This document shows positions 11,143 through 18,228 of a DNA stretch of 22,870 nucleotides, piece after piece. Origin of the DNA: an uncultured Eubacteriales bacterium (GTDB lineage: Bacteria; Bacillota; Clostridia; Oscillospirales; Oscillospiraceae); assembly GCA_900551495.1 (NCBI GenBank), contig URWG01000010.1, forward strand, positions 1 to 22,870, read 5' to 3'. The translations under genes and the position numbers were made by a program. Positions within the stretch are counted from its first letter, which is position 1. Each line of letters starts with the position of its first letter. The notes beneath the pieces are model-generated. The model worked only from the letters and a program-made list of their open reading frames with translations, was not told the DNA's origin and did not search any database.

Positions 11143-12565
11143 AAAGCGGCTTCAGCTGCTGCCCAGCAGCTCACAGCTCCGCTCCGCCATCGCCTATATC
11201 GCGATCACGGCGGTCGTGCTCTTATTTCTGAATATTTACATCTCCGCGACTATGCGGCAGATGATCTTCAGCGCCCAGCACCGCACTCTGGAGGACAAGG
11301 CGCAGCTTTTGACGACGGCGCTTTTGCAGCTTGACGATCTCTCCGCCGCGCGGGTGGAGCAGACGGTCAACACGCTCGACGATCTGCACACCACGCGCAC
11401 CGTCGTGACCGATGCGGCGGCAATGGCGGTGTTCGACTCGCTCGAAAGCGGCAGTGCCGAGGGAAAGCTCACGCTGTTTCCCGAGATCGTCCGTGCGCTG
11501 CGCGGGTGGGACGTATTTTTCGGGCAGTATTCCGACGGCGCGATTGAAAGCCGCGTCGCCGTTCCCCTCGTGCGCGACGGGCAGACCTTGGGCGCGGTCT
11601 ATCTGATGGACTACGACACCGATCAGGGGGCGCTCATCGGCGCGGTGCAGACAAACGTCCTGCGCATCTCCGTGGCGCTGGAGGTCGTCGTGGTCATCAT
11701 TTCGCTGCTGTTTTCCGGTGCCTTCTCCCGCAAGCTGCGGCGGATTCTCCATTCCGTCCGCATGATGCGCGAGGGCGATTATTCGCATAAGATCGAGCTG
11801 AACGGCTACGACGAGCTGGACCAGCTCGGGCAGGAATTCAACGAGCTTGCCGAGCGGCTGGATGCCTCCGAGCAGCGGCGGCGGCAATTTGTCTCCGACG
11901 CGTCGCATGAGCTGAAAACGCCGCTCGCCTCCATCAAGCTCCTGTCCGATTCTATCCTGCAAAACGAGATGGACGTTGCCACACAGCGGGAATTCATCGG
12001 CGACATCGGCAGAGAGGCGGACCGTCTCGGTCGCCTGTCGCAGAAGCTGCTGACGCTGACGAAGCTTGACAGCGCCGTCGAGGACGAGCGGGAGATCATC
12101 GAGGCGGTCGGCATCGTCCGCAAGGTGCTGCGAATGCTGCGTCCGCTGGCGGAGCTGCGCGAAATTCGCATTGAAGCCGACCTTGCGCCGCACTGCCCGA
12201 TCATGACGGTCGAGGACGACCTGTATCAGATCGTGTTCAATTTGGTCGAAAACGCCATCAAATACAACAGAGAAAAGGGCTGGGTCGGCGTCACGCTCCG
12301 CCGCAGCGGGGAAAACGTCACCCTGACCGTGGCGGACAACGGCGTCGGTATCCCCGAGGAGTCCATCGCGCACATTTTCGAGCGCTTCTACCGCGTGGAT
12401 AAGGCGCGTTCCCGTGCAGCGGGCGGCGCGGGGCTGGGGCTTTCCATCGTTCACGATATGGTCGTGCGCAACTACGGCGCGATCTCCGTCAGCCCGCGCA
12501 GCGAAGGCGGCACGGAGTTTGTTGTCACCTTCCCGCTCTTTGACACGGGGGAGGATGCCGAATGA
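11120..12565 (+). CDS. sensor histidine kinase (HAMP, HisKA, HATPase_c)
   Basis: Membrane sensor kinase of about 481 residues paired with the preceding response regulator. Transmembrane helix 1 is about 23-43, an extracytoplasmic sensor of about 140 residues follows, and transmembrane helix 2 is about 184-202. The HAMP linker (about 203-255) leads to the H-box FVSDASHELKTPL with phospho-accepting H263. The ATPase domain shows the N-box NLVENAIKYN (374-383), G1 DNGVGIPEE (406-414), F-box FERFYRVD and G2 GGAGLGLSI (435-443). The start is uncertain: TTG at 11120 is the only near-cognate start before helix 1, the upstream frame is closed by TGA at 11105, and the GGGGAG abuts it too closely. The gene overlaps the regulator by 23 nt and the following lipoprotein gene by 4 nt (ATGA). 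The sensor domain matches no family I recognise. Confidence 0.93.
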   Translation: MGTISKRKKRLQLLPSSSQLRSAIAYIAITAVVLLFLNIYISATMRQMIFSAQHRTLEDKAQLLTTALLQLDDLSAARVEQTVNTLDDLHTTRTVVTDAAAMAVFDSLESGSAEGKLTLFPEIVRALRGWDVFFGQYSDGAIESRVAVPLVRDGQTLGAVYLMDYDTDQGALIGAVQTNVLRISVALEVVVVIISLLFSGAFSRKLRRILHSVRMMREGDYSHKIELNGYDELDQLGQEFNELAERLDASEQRRRQFVSDASHELKTPLASIKLLSDSILQNEMDVATQREFIGDIGREADRLGRLSQKLLTLTKLDSAVEDEREIIEAVGIVRKVLRMLRPLAELREIRIEADLAPHCPIMTVEDDLYQIVFNLVENAIKYNREKGWVGVTLRRSGENVTLTVADNGVGIPEESIAHIFERFYRVDKARSRAAGGAGLGLSIVHDMVVRNYGAISVSPRSEGGTEFVVTFPLFDTGEDAE

Positions 12566-13851
12566 AACGTTTGCTTTGTATTGTTCTTCTGTCCGCGCTG
12601 CTGCTGACGGCGTGTGCGCCCGTATCCGAAGCACCCGAGGAGGGCGAAGCCTTCCGATTTTGGTTCCCTGCAGAAATGCCTGCCGACGGCAAGGTGTTTC
12701 TGACGCTTGCCGTCGGAGAGGAAACGGCGCAGCTCCCGCTTTCGGAGCTGTTGCAGGCATATTTTTCCGCACAGCCGCCGCTCGGTGCCGTCTCTCTGCC
12801 CTCCGTGTGGTATCTTCGCACGGCGCAGCTTGACGCAGCCGTTTGCACCTTGACCTTCTCCGGTCGCTCCGTCGCCCCTGCCGAACGCTCCCTTGCCTGC
12901 GGCGCAATCGCGCGGACGCTCTTGCAGCTTGACGGCGTGCAGCGCGTCAGTCTGCAAGTCCCGGGCAGCGACGTCCCGCTCGTGCTGACGGGCGGCGATA
13001 TTCTGACGCAGGATACCGGTATGCTGCCGCAGGAGGAGCAGATGACGCTCTACTACCCCGACGGCGAGAACCGCTATCTGCTGCGTCAGACGCGCACCGT
13101 GCAGGCTGCCGACCCCGCCGAAAAACCCGCCGACATCGTTCGGGCGCTGCTCTCCGACGGGCTGCTGCCCTCCGTTCCGCCACAGACGACGCTTCTCGAC
13201 CTCAGCGTGGAGGACGGCGTGTGTACCGTCGATCTGTCCGCCGACTTTACGGAGGCAAGCTACAGCTTTGCCGAGGAGCGGCTGACGCTTTACGCCCTTG
13301 TCAACTCCCTGACCGAGCTGCCGCAGATTCGGACCGTCGATCTTTGGGTCGCGGGTGCGCCGTTGGAGCGTCTGCATCTGCTGGAGCTTTCCGACGGGCT
13401 GACGCGGGACGAATCGCTGCTGTTTGACGCGACCGATTCCGCCCTGACCGATCAAACGATCTATGCCGTCTGCGGCAGCGAGGCGCTGCTGGTCGGCATC
13501 CCGATGCAGTTTGAGCCGTCGGAAACGCTCTCCGCCCCCGAGCAGGTGATGACCGCACTGATCGACTACGAGGGTGCAAACGGCATCCGCAATCCCGTCC
13601 CGACGGGGACGAAGCTGCTGTCCGTCCGTTTGGAGGGAAGCGCCTGCATCGTTGATCTGACCGGCGAGTTCTTGGACGGCTGTGCCGGCACCGCCGACGA
13701 GCAGGCTGCCGTCCGCGCCGTGGTCGCCACGCTCTGCTCGCTGGAGGGCATCGACTCCGCGGAAATTTTGGTCGAAGGCTTGGAGCCGTCCTACCGTTCG
13801 ACGCATCTCCGCCGCGTCCGCCAGCCCGCCGCCGACTGGTTCGCCGAATAA
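12562..13851 (+). CDS. GerMN-domain lipoprotein
   Basis: 429-residue predicted lipoprotein. The signal peptide ends in the lipobox LLTAC with lipidated C18, so it should sit on the outer face of the membrane. The remainder contains two clear GerMN (spore germination/sporulation GerM) repeats at about 160-290 and 297-410. Each has a strand core like VCTVDLSADF or ACIVDLTGEF followed by a helix leading to VDLWVAG or AEILVEG. A third, more divergent copy lies at about 60-155. GerM of Bacillus has two such domains and acts in sporulation and germination. The ATG overlaps the kinase stop (ATGA), so it is coupled to the two-component genes, as LpqB (also a GerMN lipoprotein) is to MtrAB in Actinobacteria. 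A role as an accessory to the kinase is inferred. Confidence 0.85.
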   Translation: MKRLLCIVLLSALLLTACAPVSEAPEEGEAFRFWFPAEMPADGKVFLTLAVGEETAQLPLSELLQAYFSAQPPLGAVSLPSVWYLRTAQLDAAVCTLTFSGRSVAPAERSLACGAIARTLLQLDGVQRVSLQVPGSDVPLVLTGGDILTQDTGMLPQEEQMTLYYPDGENRYLLRQTRTVQAADPAEKPADIVRALLSDGLLPSVPPQTTLLDLSVEDGVCTVDLSADFTEASYSFAEERLTLYALVNSLTELPQIRTVDLWVAGAPLERLHLLELSDGLTRDESLLFDATDSALTDQTIYAVCGSEALLVGIPMQFEPSETLSAPEQVMTALIDYEGANGIRNPVPTGTKLLSVRLEGSACIVDLTGEFLDGCAGTADEQAAVRAVVATLCSLEGIDSAEILVEGLEPSYRSTHLRRVRQPAADWFAE

Positions 13852-13915
13852 TCTTTCCGCCGCGTCGCAGCGGCGTGGATTTCGACAAACCGCGCAGGAA
13901 AAACCGCGTATACTA

Positions 13916-13953
13916 AACGCACATGGACAACCGTCCGTGTGCGTTATTTTTTT
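13916..13953 (+). terminator. intrinsic terminator after the two-component/GerMN operon
   Basis: A 13-bp stem with one G-T pair (13916-13928 with 13933-13945), loop AACC, followed by ATTTTTTT. It lies directly before the spoIIAA ribosome binding site (13954-13962), so it separates the upstream operon from spoIIA. Confidence 0.85.
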
Positions 13954-13969
13954 GAGGAGGAGCAAAAAA

Positions 13970-14290
13970 ATGAAGCTGACAAGCTATGTGCAGGAGCGGC
14001 AGCTCACCGTCGCGCTGACCGGTGAGATCGACCACCACTGCGCCCACGAGATCATGGAGGCGATCTCGGAAAAGATCGACCTGTATATGCCTCTGCGATG
14101 TATTTTGGACTTTCGGAGCGTGCGCTTCATGGATTCGAGCGGGATCGCCGTCGTTCTGCACACCCTGCGGCGGATGAACACGCTGCAGGGCAAGCTGATT
14201 CTGCAGAACATCCCCGCTCAGCCGTATAAGGTCCTACGCGCCGCCGGAATCGAAAAAATCACCGATATTAAGGAGGAATGCACCAAATGA
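13970..14290 (+). CDS. spoIIAA: anti-sigma F factor antagonist
   Basis: 106-residue STAS-domain protein. Unphosphorylated SpoIIAA binds SpoIIAB and frees sigma F in the forespore; SpoIIAB phosphorylates it on a serine. The conserved LTGEIDHHCAHE stretch (17-28) and the loop FMDSSGIAVVL are present, with S56 at the position of the phosphorylated serine (S58) of B. subtilis. The start is the ATG at 13970, preceded by GAGGAGGAG immediately after the upstream terminator. The stop overlaps the spoIIAB start (ATGA). First gene of the spoIIAA-spoIIAB-sigF operon; no clear sigma-H promoter was identified upstream. Confidence 0.95.
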   Translation: MKLTSYVQERQLTVALTGEIDHHCAHEIMEAISEKIDLYMPLRCILDFRSVRFMDSSGIAVVLHTLRRMNTLQGKLILQNIPAQPYKVLRAAGIEKITDIKEECTK

Positions 14291-14727
14291 AGGGCGAAAA
14301 CTACATGAATCTGGAATTTCCGAGCAAGTCGTCCAACGAGGCGTTCGCACGTTCGGCAGTGGCGTGCTTCGCCGCGCAACTCGACCCGACCCTCGACGAG
14401 CTGGGCGACATCAAGACCGCCGTCTCCGAGGCGGTCACCAACTGTATCGTCCACGCCTATCCCGACCGCATCGGTCCGATCATTCTCAAGGCGCGGATTT
14501 TGCCGGAAAATGTACTCGATCTCGTCATCAAGGACCGCGGCTGCGGAATCGCCGACGTGGAGCAGGCACGCAAGCCCATGTTTACCACCGGCGGTGAGGA
14601 GCGCAGCGGCATGGGCATCACGATCATGGAGAGCTTTATGACGGAATTTCGCCTGACCTCGACGCCCGGCAAGGGAACGACCGTACATATGAAGCGCCGT
14701 ATCGTCTGCCGCGGAGGGAAAAAGTGA
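14287..14727 (+). CDS. spoIIAB: anti-sigma F factor / serine kinase
   Basis: 146-residue GHKL-type ATP-binding kinase that holds sigma F inactive and phosphorylates SpoIIAA. The N-box SEAVTNCIVHAY (47-58), G1 DRGCGI (83-88) and lid/G2 RSGMGITIMESF (106-117) are intact, and R22 lies at the position of Bacillus R20, involved in partner binding. The ATG at 14287 is preferred because GGAGG lies 10 nt upstream; an in-frame ATG at 14278 is only 1 nt from that site. It overlaps spoIIAA (ATGA) and sigF (GTGA), as expected for a stoichiometrically balanced partner-switch operon. Confidence 0.96.
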   Translation: MKGENYMNLEFPSKSSNEAFARSAVACFAAQLDPTLDELGDIKTAVSEAVTNCIVHAYPDRIGPIILKARILPENVLDLVIKDRGCGIADVEQARKPMFTTGGEERSGMGITIMESFMTEFRLTSTPGKGTTVHMKRRIVCRGGKK

Positions 14728-15428
14728 CCGGCTTGCAGGAGGAGCTGCTCAGCCGCGCCAAGGCGGGCGATCGGGAAGCGGCGGAGGAGCTGGTCATCGG
14801 CAACAGCGGGCTGATCTGGTCGATCGCGCGGCGTTTTTTCGGACGCGGCGTTGACCCGGACGATCTGTATCAGCTCGGCTGCCTCGGCTTTCTCAAGGCG
14901 GTGGAGGGCTTCGACCTCTCCTACGGGACGCAGTTTTCCACCTACGCCGTCCCCAAAATCTCGGGCGAGATTCGTCGGTTCCTGCGCGACGACGGCACGG
15001 TCAAGGTCAGCCGCAGTCTGAAGGAGCGCTCCGTCCGCATCAAGGTCGCCCGTCAGAAGCTCACGGGCGACCTCGGCAGAGAGCCGACCCTTGCCGAGCT
15101 GAGTGAGCAGACGGGGCTGGAAATTGAGGAGATCGCCGCCGCCGAGACCGCCACGGGGACGGCGGAATCCATCCAGCGGCGCAGCGGCGAGGGTGGCTTC
15201 TCGCTGGAGGACGTTCTGACGGACGGAGAAATGGAGGAGGAAATTGTGGAGCGGATTTCTCTGCGCGAGGCGATCGCCTGCCTGACCGAGCGGGAGCAAA
15301 TGGTCATCAATCTGCGCTTTTTCCACGGGCTGACGCAGGATAAAACCTCAAAAATCTTAGGCGTTTCGCAGGTGCAGATTTCAAGAATCGAGAAAAAAGC
15401 GCTGGAATCGCTGCGAAAATTCATATAG
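14724..15428 (+). CDS. sigF: RNA polymerase sporulation sigma factor F
   Basis: 234-residue sigma-70 family factor that drives early forespore transcription after release from SpoIIAB. Region 2 contains DLYQLGCLGFLKAVEGFD (47-64) and FSTYAVPKISGEIRRFLRDDG (71-91). Region 3 is at about 100-150. Region 4 ends with the helix-turn-helix LTQDKTSKILGVSQVQIS (203-220). Synteny behind spoIIAA and spoIIAB distinguishes it from sigma G, sigma B and similar factors. GTG start at 14724 with GGAGGG about 5 nt upstream, overlapping the spoIIAB stop. No intrinsic terminator directly follows; the next strong one is behind the tRNA gene. Confidence 0.96.
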   Translation: MTGLQEELLSRAKAGDREAAEELVIGNSGLIWSIARRFFGRGVDPDDLYQLGCLGFLKAVEGFDLSYGTQFSTYAVPKISGEIRRFLRDDGTVKVSRSLKERSVRIKVARQKLTGDLGREPTLAELSEQTGLEIEEIAAAETATGTAESIQRRSGEGGFSLEDVLTDGEMEEEIVERISLREAIACLTEREQMVINLRFFHGLTQDKTSKILGVSQVQISRIEKKALESLRKFI

Positions 15429-15461
15429 CGGCGGCTTTCTTGAAAAGCTTGATTTTTTATC

Positions 15462-15490
15462 TTGACATTGCGCAACTTTTGCGGTAGAAT
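15462..15490 (+). promoter_or_regulatory. SigA-type promoter of tRNA-Thr
   Basis: TTGACA (15462-15467) and TAGAAT (15485-15490) with a 17-nt spacer. Transcription would begin near 15497, about 12 nt before the mature tRNA 5' end. Confidence 0.85.
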
Positions 15491-15508
15491 AGTCTCCGCG
15501 ATCGAAAT

Positions 15509-15584
15509 GCTACTGTGGCTCAGCAGGTAGAGCAGCTGATTCGTAATCAGCAGGTCGCCGGTTCGAGTCCGGCCAGTAGCTCCA
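15509..15584 (+). tRNA. tRNA-Thr (anticodon CGT)
   Basis: A 76-nt cloverleaf with encoded CCA: acceptor GCTACTG pairs with CAGTAGC, D stem GCTC/GAGC, anticodon stem GCTGA/TCAGC with loop TTCGTAA (anticodon CGT, reading ACG), a 5-nt variable loop, and T stem GCCGG/CCGGC with loop TTCGAGT. The discriminator base is T. All stems pair fully. Its own promoter and terminator flank it. Confidence 0.97.
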
Positions 15585-15619
15585 AAAAGAGGCAGCCCCG
15601 TTCGGGGTTGCCTCTTTTT
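15585..15619. terminator. bidirectional terminator behind tRNA-Thr
   Basis: Long hairpin with arms AAAAGAGGCAGCCCC and GGGGTTGCCTCTTTT around GTTC; one G-T pair. T-runs exist on both strands, so it can end the tRNA transcript and also leftward transcription coming from the 15984-22777 operon or the integrase remnant. Confidence 0.9.
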
Positions 15620-15636
15620 GAATTCAAACCACCGCG

Positions 15637-15810
15637 CAGCCGCCGCTTGTAATCCAGTACCGTCTCCCGCGTGATGATGCCTGTCTTATCCCATGCAAAT
15701 TTCCGCACGTCACGGAGATATTTTTCAACCGTCGCCGCACTTTTCTCTTCTGTCATCAAGTACGTTCGGAAGCTTTCGATATGCCGTGCCGTCAAAATCC
15801 GTTGCTCCAT
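15637..15810 (-). pseudogene. truncated tyrosine recombinase (N-terminal SAM-like domain only)
   Basis: From an ATG at 15810 with a good GGAGGAGGG ribosome binding site, about 58 residues match the N-terminal core-binding domain of phage/transposon tyrosine recombinases. Recognisable parts are the TYLMTEEKSAATVEKYLRDV stretch and, further on, TRETVLDYKRRL. Homology then stops, and the frame runs through the terminator into the antisense strand of tRNA-Thr, ending at 15547. The catalytic domain (R...HxxR...Y) is absent, so the product cannot recombine DNA. It is probably the remnant of an element that integrated at the tRNA gene, or of a chromosomal recombinase cut off there. Confidence 0.75.
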
Positions 15811-15865
15811 TTTCCCTCCTCCGAATTTCAAAAAACGCCCCCGCCCGGCTCTTGAGCGAAGTGCA

Positions 15866-15922
15866 ATGCTCCCTTCATGATGACGGTGCTTTTTATCTCA
15901 CCGCCGCTCATAAAGGGAGCAT
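15866..15922. repeat. imperfect inverted repeat, function unknown
   Basis: Arms 15866-15888 and 15899-15922 are complementary over about 20 of 23 positions (outer ten pairs perfect: ATGCTCCCTT/AAGGGAGCAT) around the loop CTTTTTATCT. It lies between the integrase remnant and the flavodoxin-like gene. No T-run follows on either strand, so it is not a typical terminator. It may be an RNA-stabilising 3' hairpin of the leftward operon, a recombinase-binding site or a small mobile-repeat remnant. Confidence 0.6.
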
Positions 15923-15983
15923 AGTAAGGTCTTTGCCTTGGCATTATTTTCATCAATTCCCGCAACGCCGTTTCTCTGAAAGA

Positions 15984-17021
15984 TCAAGTTATTTTACCTA
16001 TCGTTTGCCGAATGTGTGCGGCAAAGCGGTCCAACGCATCATGGATGTCGGGCGCAGCTTGCAGCGTTGCGAGGTCGTTTGCCGTCCGCATAAGGCAGAA
16101 GCTCGGCGGCAGCATTGCCGTCTTGTTCAGGCACATCGCGCCGAGCAGCTGTCTTGCCACCAGATCGCCGCCCGAGTAACCGGAGACGACCACGCCGAAC
16201 AGGTACTTGTCGTTCAGCGTGCATTGCAGCAGCAGCGAGGTCAGACGGTTGAACAGCGCCGAAATGTTCGCGCTCACGGCGTCGTTGTAGTTCGGGCAGA
16301 GGAACAGCATCGCGTTGCAGTCGCGAATCGCGGGCAGCACCGTCTCCGCAATCGCGCCGCCGTAAAAACAGCCGCCGTTTTCCGCAAAGTGCAGGCAGGT
16401 CTTGTAGGAGCAGCCGCGGCAATCATGGATCGTCCCGTTTTGCAGCGACAGCTCCGTGATCTCGCACGCATCGGCGAGACGGCGGCACAGCTCCTGTCCC
16501 ATCCAGAGCGTACCCGAGCGTCCCTGCTCCGAGGAGTGCAGCACCAGCAGACGGGGACGGGAAAACCTTGGCGGTTCAAACCGCGCCAGCTCCTCGGCAA
16601 GCTCCCGCGCCCGCGCAAAATACGTCTGTTCCGGCGTCATGCCGCGCTTTTTCGCAAGGATGTGCTGATTGTAAAGCGAGCCGGTGCCCTCGACCAGCGG
16701 CTTGCCGAAAAAGGCACAGCCCGCCGTGTTCGCGGCAAAAACCATGTCCTGCGCAAGCTGCTTGGTGTAAAGCTCGCCCGCGCCGTCCACGATCACCGCG
16801 CCGACGCTCCCCGTCATGGCGTCCCGCTCCGCCCGCAGCCGCCGCAGCAGCTCCAACGTCGCCGCATCCATGCCGCCCTCGTCCGCCGCCAGTGCAAACA
16901 GAACGCGGCGACCCCGCAGCGGTGCATCGATCGGCAGGAAGCGGTGCAGCAGCTTCCCGAGTGCAAATTCCGTTACGCTCCGCAGACGCTGCCGTTCCGT
17001 CGGCATCAGAACGTCAATCAT
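15984..17021 (-). CDS. flavodoxin-fold NAD(P)H-dependent oxidoreductase-like protein
   Basis: 345 residues. The C-terminal half (about 155-340) resembles FMN-binding NADPH-dependent oxidoreductases (WrbA or iron-sulfur flavoprotein type): phosphate-binding loop HSSEQGRSGT (162-171), then a cysteine group C201-x2-C204-x4-C209-x8-C218, and CPNYNDAVSANISALFNRL, which matches the usual P-x-Y...FxDR segment. The cysteines could bind an Fe-S cluster, although the spacing differs from classical iron-sulfur flavoproteins. The N-terminal half (about 38-150) looks like a second, degenerate flavodoxin-like domain without a clear flavin loop. The ATG at 17021 has GGAGG 9 nt upstream and overlaps the preceding gene by 8 nt. 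Last gene of the operon; substrate unknown. No transmembrane segment or signal peptide. Confidence 0.75.
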   Translation of the reverse strand: MIDVLMPTERQRLRSVTEFALGKLLHRFLPIDAPLRGRRVLFALAADEGGMDAATLELLRRLRAERDAMTGSVGAVIVDGAGELYTKQLAQDMVFAANTAGCAFFGKPLVEGTGSLYNQHILAKKRGMTPEQTYFARARELAEELARFEPPRFSRPRLLVLHSSEQGRSGTLWMGQELCRRLADACEITELSLQNGTIHDCRGCSYKTCLHFAENGGCFYGGAIAETVLPAIRDCNAMLFLCPNYNDAVSANISALFNRLTSLLLQCTLNDKYLFGVVVSGYSGGDLVARQLLGAMCLNKTAMLPPSFCLMRTANDLATLQAAPDIHDALDRFAAHIRQTIGKIT

Positions 17022-18228
17022 AGCAAAACGCCTCCAATCGGCGGTAGACCTCCTCAATTCTCTCAAAAAGCGCGGGGTGCAGCGGCTCGCGCTCGGTCAG
17101 CACGCCCTTTTCGGTCGTCCGACTCGTGCAGCCGAAATACGCGCCTCCCAAGCTGACGGCGCTGTAGCAAGGCTCGCCCCGCAGCAGCCGCAGCAGGCTC
17201 AGCGCCGCCGAGGACAGTGCGGGCGCGATATACGGCTTGAAGCCCAGCTCGCGGACGCGCAGATTTGCCGTGACCGTCTGCTCCGTCAGGCGCTGCGAAA
17301 GCGCCGCGTCATAGTCCTGCGGATGGTTGGCGACGATCAGGTCCGCGCCGTGCGGACCGTAGACACGCCCGTGTGTGAAATCCACGCCCGTTTTTTCCGC
17401 GTAATATGCAGCCCGTGCTGCCATCACACCCAGCCCGAAGCCGCGAATCTGCTCCGGCAGCAGCCCGTTTGCGTCAAAAACGCCGCCCGCATTCCGATTG
17501 CTTTCCGAAAAGACCGCGCGGCAGAGCAAATCGACCGGGTCGGAGATCTGGCAGAACAGCCCGAGGAAGCCCTCCTCCCGTGCGCGGCGGGCATAGGCGT
17601 TGAGCATTTCCCGATTGCGGGCAAACTGCTCCATCCGCACGTCCCGCACCGCCGCACCGACGGGCGGAACGCCCTGCGACGCCGCAAAAAGGAACAGGTC
17701 GCAGTCAAACAGCTCCGCCGTCGGGCAGATCGTCACGTGCGGCAGCGGCGTTCCGTCGGGCGAGAGCACCTGATTCAGCTCCAGCTCGTAGCGGCGGCAG
17801 AGTGCCTCATTTGGGTCGTAGATCCGCAGCTCACGGAAGCGCCCGCAGAGCTTCAGCACCGTCAGCAGCGTACCGCCGACATCCCCCAAGCCGACCAGCG
17901 TCAGCCGCAGCCCGTCCGTTTTCCGCTCCGCCGTCAGGCAGGCGAAGGCGCGGCGAAACGCCGTATTAAGGACCGTTGCGCCCCACCGCTCCACCGCTGT
18001 CCGCAGCTCCTGCGGCGCATCGGCGGGCGCTGCGGGCACGAGCGCGGACACGCCCTCCGACAGCGCCTCGTCAACGGTACGCACGGCAAACAAGCCGCGC
18101 GACGTCTCGGGCGGTCGGTCGATCAGCAGCACAAGCGGGTCGAACGGTGCCTCGGTCGGCACGGCATCCGACGGGAAAGCCCCGCCGAGACCGCACAGGC
18201 AGAAGCCCCGCCAGCGTCTAAACTCCAT
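17014..18228 (-). CDS. lactate/malate dehydrogenase-like Rossmann protein, probably atypical
   Basis: 404 residues. After about 105 residues of unrecognised N-terminal sequence there is an NAD-binding Rossmann fold, LVGLGDVGGTLL (G113, G115, G118) with acidic D138 ending the second strand. LDH/MDH-like landmarks follow: R204-N205, the NPVD-like SDPVD (229-233), and GPHG with H293 at the catalytic histidine position. In the segment aligned by eye with the LDH LDSAR motif, this protein reads VMAAR: the catalytic Asp is replaced by M269 and the substrate-binding Arg equivalent by Ala, while R272 is kept. Ordinary lactate or malate oxidation is therefore doubtful. The ATG at 18228 follows GGGAGG by 8 nt and overlaps the upstream gene by 11 nt. 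Alternatives are a structural or regulatory NAD-binding subunit, or a dehydrogenase for another substrate. Confidence 0.75.
   Translation of the reverse strand: MEFRRWRGFCLCGLGGAFPSDAVPTEAPFDPLVLLIDRPPETSRGLFAVRTVDEALSEGVSALVPAAPADAPQELRTAVERWGATVLNTAFRRAFACLTAERKTDGLRLTLVGLGDVGGTLLTVLKLCGRFRELRIYDPNEALCRRYELELNQVLSPDGTPLPHVTICPTAELFDCDLFLFAASQGVPPVGAAVRDVRMEQFARNREMLNAYARRAREEGFLGLFCQISDPVDLLCRAVFSESNRNAGGVFDANGLLPEQIRGFGLGVMAARAAYYAEKTGVDFTHGRVYGPHGADLIVANHPQDYDAALSQRLTEQTVTANLRVRELGFKPYIAPALSSAALSLLRLLRGEPCYSAVSLGGAYFGCTSRTTEKGVLTEREPLHPALFERIEEVYRRLEAFCYD

Noticed and set aside
11222..13965. Long minus-strand frames (11222-12907 and 12472-13965)
   Set aside because: Mirror images of the histidine kinase and GerMN lipoprotein genes; low-complexity Arg/Gln/His-rich translation and no ribosome binding sites.
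13682..13969. Upstream extension of the spoIIAA frame
   Set aside because: The extra 96 codons overlap the GerMN gene in another frame and cross the terminator; the ATG at 13970 has an excellent ribosome binding site and the family length.
15547..15636. C-terminal part of the recombinase frame reading through the tRNA antisense strand
   Set aside because: Translation of a terminator and the reverse strand of a tRNA; no homology, so treated as non-genic read-through.
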